From JACCYI01 sp963828075 (GTDB taxonomy: Bacteria > Actinomycetota > Thermoleophilia > Solirubrobacterales > Solirubrobacteraceae): a stretch of DNA of 64,000 bases. The notes beneath the pieces were generated by a model. It ran no database searches. It saw only the letters and a list, made by a program, of their open reading frames with translations, and was not told the origin of the DNA. Positions 10,263 to 18,757 of the stretch are shown in pieces; position 1 is the first letter of the stretch; every line of letters starts with the position of its first letter. A program made the position numbers and the translations under genes. The stretch is from the NCBI GenBank assembly GCA_963828075.1, contig CAWHDH010000007.1, forward strand, positions 248,001-312,000, in the 5' to 3' direction.

Positions 10263-11791
10263 TCCGTCGGCGGCTCGAACGCCACCTCCTGGCGGCAGCG
10301 TGTGCCGTGCGCCGGGAGCACGCCCGCCTCCAGGTACGCGTTCACGGCCTCGTCGATGCACGTCGACTCGCCCCCATAGGCGCCGTGGCCGTCACCGTCC
10401 ATCGTCAGCAGTCGCGCGTTGCCGAGCTGGCGGGTCATCCCCTCGGCGCCCTCGTACGGCGTCGCCGGGTCGTACGTGGTGCCGACCACGAGCACGGTCG
10501 GCGCCGACCGTGCGGCACGGAACGGACCGCGGAACACGCCGCGCGGGCGGACGTCGTAGGCGCCCCAGGCGTGCTCGGAGTAGCCACCGAGCCAGTACGA
10601 GTAGGCGTGGTGACGCGCGGCGTGGGCGCCCGCGGCAAGGTAGGGGAACAGACCCCTCGGACTGCGCTGGTCGAGCGCGCTCACGGCGAAGAACTGATCG
10701 AGCAGCGGGCGGTAGCTGCCGTCCGGCTTGCGTCCGTAGAACCCGTCGGCGAACTCGCGCAGCAGGGCTCCGTCGCCCTGCTCGGCGGCGACGAGGCCCT
10801 TGGCGAGCATCCCCCACCTCCGCTTCGCGCGCAGCCCACCGCCGAGCGCCACCCGGACGTCATCGCCGTCCAGCGTGCGGTCACCGACGGCCAGCGGCGT
10901 CGCGTCCAGGCGCGCGATCAGGGCGTCGAGCGCCGGCCGGGGCGCCCCCGCTCCGAAGCCGGAGCAGGCCCGCTGATCCTTCTCGCACGCGTCCAGGAAC
11001 CGACCGGCCGCGCGCTGCTGGCCCGCCATCATCGCCGCGCGCAGGCGCATCGGCTGGTTGGCGTAATTGTCGGGGTCATTCGCCCCCTCGAGCGCGAGCG
11101 CCCGGTAGGAGTGCGGGAACAGGCTGGCGTAGGTGGCGCCGAGCTGGGTGCCGTACGACAGACCGAGGAACGACAGCTTGCGATCCCCGACCGCCCGGCG
11201 CAGCTGATCCAGGTCGCGCGCGACGTTCGCGGTCGAGACGTACGGCAGCACGTCGCCGTTGCGCTCCTTGCAGCGCTCGATGTACCGCCGGTCGTCCTCG
11301 ACGAGCTCGCGCGGGTCGACGTCGGACGGCGTCGTGAACCGCTGGTTGAACGGCCCGTCGGCCTCCTGGTCGACGGCGCAGTCGATGGCCGGCTGGGACT
11401 CGCCGACGCCGCGGGGATCGAAGCTGACGATGTCGAAGCGACCGTTGAGCTTCGCCAACAGCGTCTTGGCGTTCAGCTTCAGCGTGTTGACGTCGGTGCT
11501 CCCGGGGCCCCCGAAGTTGACGAACAGGGAGCCGATCCTCCGCTCGCGATCGCGCGCGGGCAGGCGCGCGACCGACAGCCGGAAGGTGCCCACGGCGGGC
11601 CTCGCGTAGTCGCGGGGCACCTCGGCGTGCGCGCACTCGAAGCCGTCGGCGTCGGCGCACGCCCGCCAGTCAAGCGCGGGTGGCGGGGGTTGGGCAGTCG
11701 CATGGGCGGGCGATGCGGCGGCCGCACCGGCGCCGGTGAGCGCGAGGCAGACAACGGCGCCACGAAGTGTGGTTGGGGAGAGGATCTTCAT
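10259..11791 (-). CDS. Exported alpha/beta-hydrolase of the tripeptidyl-aminopeptidase type
   Basis: 510 residues with a cleavable signal peptide (hydrophobic core AVVCLALTGAGAAAA, Ala-rich cleavage region before AQPPPPALDW). The alpha/beta-hydrolase core shows the oxyanion-hole segment FVNFGGPGSTDV, FDPRGVGES and the nucleophile elbow GLSYGTQLG (Ser). The C-terminal TAP-like domain contributes TTYDPATPYEGA (Asp) and DGDGHGAYG (His). Length and order match the SlpD/SlpE-type secreted proteases and tripeptidyl aminopeptidases of actinomycetes. The last codons overlap the histidine-kinase GTG. It is divergent from the RHH-B12 regulator across a 129-bp intergenic region, making it a possible target of that regulator. 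Confidence 0.9.
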   Translation of the reverse strand: MKILSPTTLRGAVVCLALTGAGAAAASPAHATAQPPPPALDWRACADADGFECAHAEVPRDYARPAVGTFRLSVARLPARDRERRIGSLFVNFGGPGSTDVNTLKLNAKTLLAKLNGRFDIVSFDPRGVGESQPAIDCAVDQEADGPFNQRFTTPSDVDPRELVEDDRRYIERCKERNGDVLPYVSTANVARDLDQLRRAVGDRKLSFLGLSYGTQLGATYASLFPHSYRALALEGANDPDNYANQPMRLRAAMMAGQQRAAGRFLDACEKDQRACSGFGAGAPRPALDALIARLDATPLAVGDRTLDGDDVRVALGGGLRAKRRWGMLAKGLVAAEQGDGALLREFADGFYGRKPDGSYRPLLDQFFAVSALDQRSPRGLFPYLAAGAHAARHHAYSYWLGGYSEHAWGAYDVRPRGVFRGPFRAARSAPTVLVVGTTYDPATPYEGAEGMTRQLGNARLLTMDGDGHGAYGGESTCIDEAVNAYLEAGVLPAHGTRCRQEVAFEPPTE

Positions 11792-11920
11792 GCGGTCCAG
11801 TGTTCGGGCCGAGGACCGGATCCACATCGGCTGCGAGCATGAACTTCGCCTGGTACCTGGGTCGCAGATCGGGCGCGCCGCACCCCATACCCCGGTCGGA
11901 GGCGCGTAGCATCGGCCGCG

Positions 11921-12736
11921 ATGGCATCCGAGCGCACCATCGCCTTCGACCCCGCCGTGCTCGAGGAGGCCGAGCGCCGCGCCGACGCCGCCGGCTCGAC
12001 GCTGTCGGCGTGGGTCAACGAGGTGGTCGCCCGGCAGCTCGGCGCCGCCGCGCCGCCGGCCGACGCCGCGGCGCTCGAGGACCTGCGCGCCGCCTACCTC
12101 GAAGCGCTGCTCGAGCGCGACGCCCGCCGCGCGCGCGAGGTCGTCGACGCGGCGGTCGCGGGCGGCGTCGGTGTCCTCGACCTCTACACCGAGGTCTTCC
12201 GCCCCGCCCTGTACGAGGTCGGGCATCTGTGGGCGGTCGAGTCGATCAACGTCGCTCAGGAGCACTTCGCGACGTCGGTCACCCAGGCGCTGCTCTCCGC
12301 CGTCGCCCCGGCGAGCCGGGTCGCCCCGACGCAGGGCCGCCTCGCCGTCGTCACGAACACGCCGGGCGAGCAGCACCTGCTCGGCGCGCAGATGGTCGCC
12401 GACCTGCTCGAGCGCGACGGCTGGGAGGTCCTCGCGCTCGGCGCCGACACGCCCGCCCACGACCTCGTCGAGCTCGTCGAGATGGAGTGCCCGGACATCG
12501 TCGCGCTCTCCACGTCGACCGCCGGCCGGCTGCCGGGCGTCGCCCAGGTGCTCGAGCGGCTCGGCGGGCTCGAGCCGCGCCCGTTCGTCGCGGTCGGCGG
12601 CGCGCTGTTCACCGACGCAGGCGGGGCGGTGGCCACCGAGCTGGGCGCCGACCTCGTCGGCTCCGACGTCCGCGCCTTCATCACCGAGATGCGCGAGCGC
12701 TTCCCGCCGGTGGACGCGCCGGCGCGCCGCGCGTAG
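11921..12736 (+). CDS. Ribbon-helix-helix plus cobalamin-binding regulator, CarH-like sensor
   Basis: 271 residues. Residues 5-40 (RTIAFDPAVLEEAERRADAA, then STLSAWVNEVVARQL) fit a ribbon-helix-helix domain: one beta strand and two helices. Residues about 50-130 form a helical bundle carrying W104 with E114-H115, exactly the Wx9EH motif that caps adenosylcobalamin in CarH/LitR photoreceptors. Residues 140-260 form a B12-binding Rossmann domain with E150-x-H152-x-x-G155 (lower axial ligand), then STSTAG and VGGALF. CarH normally carries a MerR-type winged helix, and I see none here. Expected role: light- or B12-dependent transcriptional control. There is no partner gene; it is divergent from the exported hydrolase. 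Confidence 0.85.
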   Translation: MASERTIAFDPAVLEEAERRADAAGSTLSAWVNEVVARQLGAAAPPADAAALEDLRAAYLEALLERDARRAREVVDAAVAGGVGVLDLYTEVFRPALYEVGHLWAVESINVAQEHFATSVTQALLSAVAPASRVAPTQGRLAVVTNTPGEQHLLGAQMVADLLERDGWEVLALGADTPAHDLVELVEMECPDIVALSTSTAGRLPGVAQVLERLGGLEPRPFVAVGGALFTDAGGAVATELGADLVGSDVRAFITEMRERFPPVDAPARRA

Positions 12737-12742
12737 CGGGTT

Positions 12743-12757
12743 TCCCCCGCCGGGGGA
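12743..12757. terminator. Short GC hairpin between convergent genes
   Basis: TCCCCC, three-base loop, GGGGGA. It sits in the 31-bp gap between the stop of the RHH-B12 gene and the stop of the TSP3 gene, so it could end transcription from both sides. The 3-nt loop and lack of a T run make it a weak candidate. Confidence 0.35.
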
Positions 12758-12767
12758 CGGCGACGTG

Positions 12768-13634
12768 TCAGCGGGGGGAGTGGTTCGTCACGTAGTCGAC
12801 GCAGTGCCGCTCGTTGCGGAACCGCGCGCTGCCGTTGAATCTCTTCCAGCCGCCGTTCAAGCAGTCCCTGGTGCTCGTTGGCAGCTCCTTGGTGTCACAG
12901 GACGCTCCCCTGCCGTCCCGGTCGGCGTCGATCTGATCGCGGTTCGGCTTGGTGCGGCAGTTGTCGCGCGTGTCCCGGAGACCGTCGTTGTCGTCGTCGG
13001 GATCGCACGAGTCACCCTTGGCGTCTCCGTCGGTGTTGCGCTGGCCGCGGTTGATGACACGGGGGCAGTTATCGGTCGCGTCGCGGATGCCGTCGCCGTC
13101 TCGGTCCGGATCCGGTCGGTCGCACGCGTCTCCGATGCCGTCACCGTCCGTGTCGAGTTGATCGCCGTTCGCGGTGTCCGGGCAGTTGTCGGAGGGATCC
13201 CGGACCCCGTCCGCATCGCGATCGGAGAGGTCGCACACGTCGCCGATTCCGTCGTTGTCGAAGTCGCCCTGATCGGGATTGCCGGCGGCGGGACAGTTGT
13301 CCAGGGTGTCGATGATGCCGTCGTAGTCGCGATCGGAGTCCGCGTCACAGTCGTCGCCCAGTCCGTCGCCGTCCGTGTCGTCCTGGTTGTTCGGCGTGAG
13401 CGGGCAGTTGTCGGTGGCGTTGATCACCCCATCGCCGTCATAGTCGCCGTTGTCGATGTCGTCGCACGCGTCGCCATGCCCGTCGTGGTCGGAGTCGGTC
13501 TGCTCCGGGTTGTGCGTCATCGGACAGTTGTCGAACTCGTCCGCGATGAAGTCGAGGTCACCGTCGACCGCGAACGCCGGTGCCGCGAACGCCAGCGTCG
13601 CGACAACGACGGCGGCACCGATCATGGTCTTCAT
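12768..13634 (-). CDS. Secreted calcium-binding protein with six thrombospondin type 3 repeats
   Basis: 288 residues. The signal peptide has the core IGAAVVVATLAFAAPAFA. Six repeats of the form DNCPxxxNxxQxDxDxDGxGDxC cover residues about 30-235; the Asp-rich loops bind calcium and the paired Cys form disulfides in thrombospondin. The last two repeats have degraded (DNCRTKPN lacks the Pro; GRGASC lacks the final Asp). The tail, DCLNGGWKRFNG then RNERHCVDYV, is a two-Cys C-terminal module I have seen on other actinobacterial exported proteins. It lies 81 bp downstream of the E1-beta gene on the same strand but is probably independent of it. Likely cell-surface or extracellular. Confidence 0.9.
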   Translation of the reverse strand: MKTMIGAAVVVATLAFAAPAFAVDGDLDFIADEFDNCPMTHNPEQTDSDHDGHGDACDDIDNGDYDGDGVINATDNCPLTPNNQDDTDGDGLGDDCDADSDRDYDGIIDTLDNCPAAGNPDQGDFDNDGIGDVCDLSDRDADGVRDPSDNCPDTANGDQLDTDGDGIGDACDRPDPDRDGDGIRDATDNCPRVINRGQRNTDGDAKGDSCDPDDDNDGLRDTRDNCRTKPNRDQIDADRDGRGASCDTKELPTSTRDCLNGGWKRFNGSARFRNERHCVDYVTNHSPR

Positions 13635-13715
13635 GGCACGCGCCTCTTTCCGTGGGCGGGAAGCCGACCCTAGTCGCGCAGGAGGAGTGGGAATGCGCCA
13701 GGTAGGCGCGCCTGC

Positions 13716-14741
13716 CTACTCCCCTGGCGCGAGATCGAGCACCGACAGCGCCGCGGCCGCGATCCGGTCCTCGCCCGGCAGCGCCGCGGTCTCGAGGTTC
13801 TTGGCGTAGGGCAGCGGCACCTCCGCCATGCCGACGCGCTCGACCGGGGCGTCGAGGTCGTCGAAGCAGGCGTGCTGGATCCGCGCCGCCAGCTCGGCGG
13901 TGACGCCGTAGGACGGCCAACCCTCCTCGACGCACAGCGCGCGGTTGGTCTTCGCCACCGACTCCGCGACCGTCTCGACGTCCAACGGGCGCAGCGAGCG
14001 CAGGTCGATGACCTCGATCGAGACCTCGTGGCTGTCGGCGAGCTGCTCGGCGACCTTCTCCGCGCGGACCGCCGCGTAGCCGTGGGCGACGATCGTCAGG
14101 TCGGTCCCCTCGCGGGCGACCCGGGCCAGACCGATCGGCACGGTGAAGTCCGGGTCCAGCGGGACCTCGCCCTTGAGCGTGTACGCGCGCAGGTTCTCGA
14201 TCACCAGCACCGGGTCCTCGTCGCGGATCGCCGCCTTGAGCAGCCCCTTGGCGTCGCGCGGCGTCGCGGGCGCGACGACCTTCAATCCCGGCGTGCCGGC
14301 GAACCAGCCGTCCATGCTCTGCGAGTGCTGAGCGGTGAGCTGGTTGCCGGCGCCGTTGGGCGTCCGGATGACCATCGGGCAGCGGACCTCGCCGCCGAAC
14401 ATCGCCCCGATCTTGGCTGCGTGGTTGACCACCTGGTCCATCGCCACCAGCAGGAAGTTCAGCGTCATGACCTCGACGACCGGGCGCTGGCCGAGCATCG
14501 CGGCGCCGATGCCGGCGCCGACGAACCCCTCCTCGGAGATCGGCGTGTCGCGCACCCGGTCCTCGCCGAAGCGCTCGAGCAGGTCGGCGGTCACCTTGTA
14601 GGCGCCGTCGAAGACGCCGACCTCCTCGCCCATGACGAACACGCGCTCGTCGCGCTCGAGCTCCTCGCCCAGCGCCAGGCGCAGGGCGAGCCGGTAGGTC
14701 ATGGTCTCGACCTCGGCGCGGTCCTCGGTCGCGGAGCTCAT
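13716..14741 (-). CDS. 2-oxoacid dehydrogenase E1 component, beta subunit
   Basis: 341 residues, a normal length for the transketolase-like beta subunit. Diagnostic segments are VFVMGEEVGVFDGAYKVT, RVRDTPISEEGFVGAGIGAA, the QHSQSMDGWFAGTPGLKVV segment, and EVIDLRSLRPLD in the C-terminal domain. With the alpha subunit it decarboxylates pyruvate, a branched-chain 2-oxoacid or acetoin using thiamine diphosphate and passes the acyl group to E2 lipoate. No E2 or E3 is nearby, so the substrate stays open. The ATG at 14741 overlaps the alpha stop as ATGA, so the two are translated as a pair. Confidence 0.93.
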   Translation of the reverse strand: MSSATEDRAEVETMTYRLALRLALGEELERDERVFVMGEEVGVFDGAYKVTADLLERFGEDRVRDTPISEEGFVGAGIGAAMLGQRPVVEVMTLNFLLVAMDQVVNHAAKIGAMFGGEVRCPMVIRTPNGAGNQLTAQHSQSMDGWFAGTPGLKVVAPATPRDAKGLLKAAIRDEDPVLVIENLRAYTLKGEVPLDPDFTVPIGLARVAREGTDLTIVAHGYAAVRAEKVAEQLADSHEVSIEVIDLRSLRPLDVETVAESVAKTNRALCVEEGWPSYGVTAELAARIQHACFDDLDAPVERVGMAEVPLPYAKNLETAALPGEDRIAAAALSVLDLAPGE

Positions 14742-15796
14742 CGCCCCAGGCCCGCGTCGAACGTGAGCTCCTGCTCGCCGAACGGGCTGCCCGGGCGCAT
14801 CCGCGCGAACTGCTCGTCCGAGCCCTGGGCGTACATCCCGTAGGCGAGGTTCGCGACGTCGGGCTCGTCGTCGCCGTCGGCGAACTTCACGGCCTCCTCG
14901 ACCCGCTTCTCGGCGTCGGCCTCGGCGGCGTCGAGATCCTCCTCGGAGACGCCGTCCTGCAGCAGGCGCTCGCGCGCGCGGCGGATCGGATCGCGGTCCT
15001 GGTGGTCGGTGACCTCCTCCTTGCTGCGATAGGCGAGGCCGGCGTCGGCGACCGAGTGGCCGCGGAAGCGATAGGTCAGCGTCTCGAGCACGGCCGGCCG
15101 GCGCTCCTCGCGGGCCGCGATGAGCAGCCGGTCGGTGGCCTCGATGACCGCCTCGACGTCGTCGCCGTCGACGCGCTCGCCCGGCATCCGGAACGCCGAA
15201 GCGCGCTTGTAGATGTCGGGTTCGGAGGACGCGCGGTCGACGCTCGTCCCCATGCCGTAGATGTTGTTGACGACGAGGTAGACGATCGGCAGCCGCCACA
15301 GGGCGGCGAGGTTGAGCGACTCGTGCCAGGCGCCCATGTTCACCGCGCCCTCGCCGAGCTCACACAGCACCGCCTGCTTGCGGTCCTGGCGCACCAGGGC
15401 CAGCGCGAGCCCCGTGGCGACCGGCAGCTGGCCGGCGACGATGCCCCAGCCGCCGTAGTAGCCACGGCCGACGTCGAGCAGGTGCATCGAGCCGCCGCGG
15501 CCGTGGGCGCAGCCGTTGACCTTGCCGAACAGCTCGGCCATCACCGCGTCGGGCGAGATGCCGCGCGCGAGCGCGAAGCCGTGGCAGCGGTAGCCGGTGA
15601 CCAGCAGGTCGTCCGCCTGGAGCGCCGCCATCGTGCCGACGTTGGTCGCCTCCTGACCCGAGGAGAGGTGGCAGTAGCCGCCGATCTTCGCCGCCTTGTA
15701 CTGCCGTTCGGACTCCGTCTCGAAACGCCGGATGAGCACCATCAGGCGGAAATGGTCGAGCGTCAGCTTCGCGGGTGTCTCGGTGGCGCTGCTCAT
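14738..15796 (-). CDS. 2-oxoacid dehydrogenase E1 component, alpha subunit
   Basis: 352 residues. Family segments: YRCHGFALARGI, CAHGRGGSMHLLD, GGWGIVAGQLPVATGLALA, VVNNIYGMGTSVDRAS and YRFRGHSVADAGLAYR. The thiamine-diphosphate/magnesium site reads CELGEGAVNMGAWHESLN, where most relatives have GDGA; the metal-binding Asp is replaced by Glu. This was checked at the codon level (GGC GAG GGC). The gene leads the alpha-beta pair and is divergent from the acyl-CoA oxidase with 68 bp between starts. Specificity (pyruvate, acetoin or branched-chain) cannot be fixed from the sequence. Confidence 0.93.
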   Translation of the reverse strand: MSSATETPAKLTLDHFRLMVLIRRFETESERQYKAAKIGGYCHLSSGQEATNVGTMAALQADDLLVTGYRCHGFALARGISPDAVMAELFGKVNGCAHGRGGSMHLLDVGRGYYGGWGIVAGQLPVATGLALALVRQDRKQAVLCELGEGAVNMGAWHESLNLAALWRLPIVYLVVNNIYGMGTSVDRASSEPDIYKRASAFRMPGERVDGDDVEAVIEATDRLLIAAREERRPAVLETLTYRFRGHSVADAGLAYRSKEEVTDHQDRDPIRRARERLLQDGVSEEDLDAAEADAEKRVEEAVKFADGDDEPDVANLAYGMYAQGSDEQFARMRPGSPFGEQELTFDAGLGR

Positions 15797-15864
15797 CGGG
15801 TCTCGCGAGGGCCCTACCCGGGGTGCGCGGCCTGGATGCGCGGAATGGGATCATCCCGTTCGCG

Positions 15865-17808
15865 ATGGCCGCCACGACCGAGCCGGACGCCGCCGCGCCG
15901 CCCGACCCGCAGGCCCTCGCGGTGCTGCTCGACGGCCGCTACCGGCCCGAGCGCGAGCGGGCCCGCGCGCTGCTGTGGCGCCCCGAGTTCGCGCCGGTCG
16001 CCGGGCTGGAGCGTGAGCGCCATCGCGCGCTGGTGCTCGAGCGGATCAAGCTCCTCGCGCGCGAGCCCGACACGGCCGCCGGTTTCCCGGTCGAGTACGG
16101 CGGCCGCGGCGACGTCGGCGCGTCGGTCGCCTGGTTCGAGACGCTCGCGCACGGCGACCTGTCGGTGCTGATCAAGTTCGGCGTCCAGTTCGGCCTGTTC
16201 GGCGGCGCGCTGCTGCACCTCGGCACCCGCCGCCACCACGACGCCCACCTGCGCCCGATGCTCGACGCCGAGCTGCTCGGCTGCTTCGCCATGACCGAGA
16301 CCGGCCACGGCTCCAACGTGCAGGGGATCGAGACGACGGCGACCTATGACCCGGAGGCCGCCGAGTTCGTCGTGCACACGCCGCACGAGTCGGCGCGCAA
16401 GGACTACATCGGCAACGCGGCACGCGACGGGCGGATGGCCGTGGTGTTCGCGCAGCTCCTGGTCGGTGGCGAGGCCCACGGGGTCCACGCGCTGCTCGTG
16501 CCGCTGCGTGCCGACGACGGCGCCCCGCTGCCCGGGGTGCGGATCGAGGACTGCGGCTCCAAGCTCGGCCTCAACGGCGTCGACAACGGCCGCATCCGCT
16601 TCGACCGCGTCCGCGTCCCGCGCGACGCCCTGCTCGACCGCTACGCGCAGGTGGACGCCGACGGGAGCTATCGCAGCGAGATCGAGAACGCCGACAAGCG
16701 CTTCTTCACGATGGTCGGCACGCTCGTCCAGGGGCGGGTGAGCGTCGCCGGCGCGGCGATCTCGGCGGCCAAGTCGGCGCTCACCATCGCCGTGCGCTAC
16801 GGGCTCGAGCGCCGCCAGTTCGGCCCGCAGGACTCCGGCCGCGAGATGATCCTGCTCGACTACCGCGCCCACCAACGGCGGCTGTTCCCGCTGCTCGCCA
16901 CCACCTACGCGCTGCACTTCTCCCAGCAGTCGGTGATCGGCGACCTCGACGAGGGCTTCAACCGCGACGACGAGCAGCCCGAGCGCGAGCGCCGGCGGCT
17001 CGAGGTCATCGCCGCCGGCGTCAAGGCCGCCGCCACCTGGCACGCGACCGCGACGATCCAGGCGTGCCGGGAGGCGTGCGGCGGCGCGGGGTACCTGGCC
17101 GAGAACCGGTTCGCCGCGCTCAAGGCCGACACCGACGTCTTCACGACCTTCGAGGGCGACAACACCGTGCTGCTGCAGCTCGTGGCCAAGGGCCTGCTGA
17201 CCGACTACAAGGCGCGGTTCGGCGACTACGACCAGCTCGAGATGCTGCGCGTCATCGGCGCCCAGGTGTTCGAGACGGTCGTCGAGAAGACGCTCGCGCG
17301 CACGCTGGTCGGCGCGCTGCTCGGGGCGGTCCCCGGGGGCGACGACGACGCCGACGTGCGCGACACCGCCTACCACGTCGACATGTTCCGCTGGCGTGAG
17401 GAGCACGTGCTCGGGAGCCTCGCCCGGCGCCTGAAGCGCGGGCTCGACGACGGGCAGAGCTCGTTCGACGTCTTCAACGACTGCCAGGACCACGTCATCG
17501 CGGCAGCGAGGGCGCATGTCGACCGCCTCGTCCTCGACGCGTTCGTCGCGCGTGTCGAGGCCTGCGAGGACCCGGCGCTCGAGCACTGGCTCGAGGTGCT
17601 GTGCGACCTGCACGCGCTGTCGACGATCGAGCGCGAGCGCGGCTGGTTCTTCGAGCACGGCCGGCTGAACGCGCCGCGCTCGAAGGCGGTCACCGCGACG
17701 GTCAACCGCATCTGCGGCGAGCTGCGCGCCCACGCGGCCGCGCTGGTCGACGCATTCGCGATCCCCGACGCCGCACTGGCGGCACCGATCGCCGCCCGCG
17801 GGTCCTAA
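15865..17808 (+). CDS. Acyl-CoA oxidase / acyl-CoA dehydrogenase family
   Basis: 647 residues, the length of peroxisomal-type acyl-CoA oxidases rather than 380-residue dehydrogenases. Seen in order: an N-terminal helical domain; the FAD-binding middle domain with CFAMTETGHGSNVQGIETTA; the C-terminal domain with YGLERRQFGP, ACREACGGAGYLAENRF and TTFEGDNTVLLQLVAKGLL, which carries the catalytic Glu of oxidases; and a second C-terminal alpha domain. The reaction oxidises an acyl-CoA to the 2-enoyl-CoA. ATG at 15865 is chosen because upstream in-frame codons run into the divergent promoter region. It transcribes away from the E1 genes; no other beta-oxidation gene is nearby. Confidence 0.92.
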   Translation: MAATTEPDAAAPPDPQALAVLLDGRYRPERERARALLWRPEFAPVAGLERERHRALVLERIKLLAREPDTAAGFPVEYGGRGDVGASVAWFETLAHGDLSVLIKFGVQFGLFGGALLHLGTRRHHDAHLRPMLDAELLGCFAMTETGHGSNVQGIETTATYDPEAAEFVVHTPHESARKDYIGNAARDGRMAVVFAQLLVGGEAHGVHALLVPLRADDGAPLPGVRIEDCGSKLGLNGVDNGRIRFDRVRVPRDALLDRYAQVDADGSYRSEIENADKRFFTMVGTLVQGRVSVAGAAISAAKSALTIAVRYGLERRQFGPQDSGREMILLDYRAHQRRLFPLLATTYALHFSQQSVIGDLDEGFNRDDEQPERERRRLEVIAAGVKAAATWHATATIQACREACGGAGYLAENRFAALKADTDVFTTFEGDNTVLLQLVAKGLLTDYKARFGDYDQLEMLRVIGAQVFETVVEKTLARTLVGALLGAVPGGDDDADVRDTAYHVDMFRWREEHVLGSLARRLKRGLDDGQSSFDVFNDCQDHVIAAARAHVDRLVLDAFVARVEACEDPALEHWLEVLCDLHALSTIERERGWFFEHGRLNAPRSKAVTATVNRICGELRAHAAALVDAFAIPDAALAAPIAARGS

Positions 17809-18043
17809 GGACCGGCCCGCGCTCAAGTTGGGTCCCGCGCCTCTGGCGGCGCCCCGACGCCGCTGCGATGGTGCGGTCGTGCACCCTCCCTACGAACCGG
17901 AGCGCGCCATGACCCGCTGTGTCATCACCGAGATCCCCGTGACGTGCAACGGACTCCGCCCCGCGCCGACGCCCCCGCCGGCGACGAACGGGACCACGAC
18001 GTCCCGCGGTTGAGCGACAGTGCGGTCACGCCGCCGTAGTGCG

Positions 18044-18679
18044 CTAGTTGGCGATGAACGCGACGCGGCGGCGGAGGTCCTCGCGGTCGAGTGAGTCGAG
18101 CAGGGCGGTGGCGAGGTCGGCGTGCGTCAGGCTCCGGGCCTTGGTCAGCGGGCGGCCGGCATCCAGGCGGTACTGGCCGGTCGCCTTCCTGGCGACGAGT
18201 CGAGGCGGGCGCAGAGAGACCCAGTCGATGTCGCTGGTGCGCAACCGGGCTTCCATGCGGCGCATGTCGTCGTAGGTCGCGCCGAACAGGCGCTCCAGGA
18301 TCGGCATGGCCACGCGTCGCTCGAGAAACGGTTGTTCGGCCCGAGGGCCGACAGGCGCCGCGGAGATGACGGCGAGCTTGCTGATCTTGTGAGCGCCCAT
18401 CGCGTGCAGGATGTTCGCGGTCCCCTGCGAGTACAGGACGGTTGGCGCTCTGGACGTTCCGATCCCCAGCGTCGAGATGACGGCTGCGTGCCCGGGCAGC
18501 GTTTCGACGAGCCGAGCGCGGTCCAGGACATCTGCCGCGACCGTGACGAGACGGTCGTCGCGAAGGCTCATGGCTTCAGGACGGCGTGCCAACGCCGTGA
18601 CATGGTGTCCGCGGACGAGGGCCTGCTCTACGACCTCCGTGCCGGTGCGTCCGGTCGCGCCGACGACTGCGATTCTCAT
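18044..18679 (-). CDS. NAD(P)-binding reductase, atypical SDR (NmrA-like)
   Basis: 211 residues. The N-terminus MRIAVVGATGRTGTEVV is a Rossmann GxxGxxG site; SLRPPRLV and a C-terminal THADLATALLDSL complete the atypical SDR pattern of small NAD(P)H-binding proteins. AGGAGG lies eight bases upstream of the ATG at 18679. An in-frame upstream ATG at 18736 would start inside the operator palindrome and is rejected. It is divergent from a marR gene that shares the same palindrome, so it is very likely the regulator's target: a reductase induced by a small reactive or aromatic ligand. Confidence 0.88.
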   Translation of the reverse strand: MRIAVVGATGRTGTEVVEQALVRGHHVTALARRPEAMSLRDDRLVTVAADVLDRARLVETLPGHAAVISTLGIGTSRAPTVLYSQGTANILHAMGAHKISKLAVISAAPVGPRAEQPFLERRVAMPILERLFGATYDDMRRMEARLRTSDIDWVSLRPPRLVARKATGQYRLDAGRPLTKARSLTHADLATALLDSLDREDLRRRVAFIAN

Positions 18680-18705
18680 GACCTGCCCTCCTATTAGGCA
18701 CGGTT

Positions 18706-18734
18706 GATGATTGTCACGATAGATGACAATCATC
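18706..18734. promoter_or_regulatory. Perfect 11-bp inverted repeat, predicted MarR operator
   Basis: GATGATTGTCA, seven-base spacer, TGACAATCATC: both arms match exactly. It is centred between the divergent SDR (start 18679) and marR (start 18758) genes. Each arm contains a TGACA-like -35 element pointing outward, and TAGACT at 18744-18749 could be the marR -10. Binding here would block both promoters, the standard arrangement for an autoregulated MarR repressor. Confidence 0.75.
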
Positions 18735-18757
18735 ACTGTTGCCTAGACTGTCCGTTC

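Noticed and set aside
12768..13634. Nucleotide tandem repeats in the TSP3 gene as a satellite
   Set aside because: The repetition is at protein level (calcium-binding repeats) and poorly conserved in DNA, so it is a normal repeat protein.
15814..17826. 670-codon frame opposite the acyl-CoA oxidase
   Set aside because: Antisense of a clearly conserved flavoenzyme; low-complexity composition and no recognisable motif.
17910..18013. Small 34-codon frame starting MTRCVITEIPVTCNG after the acyl-CoA oxidase
   Set aside because: A weak CCGGAG lies upstream, but the C-terminal part is Pro/Thr-rich, there is no family, and the frame is too short to separate from chance. The rest of this 235-bp gap shows nothing.
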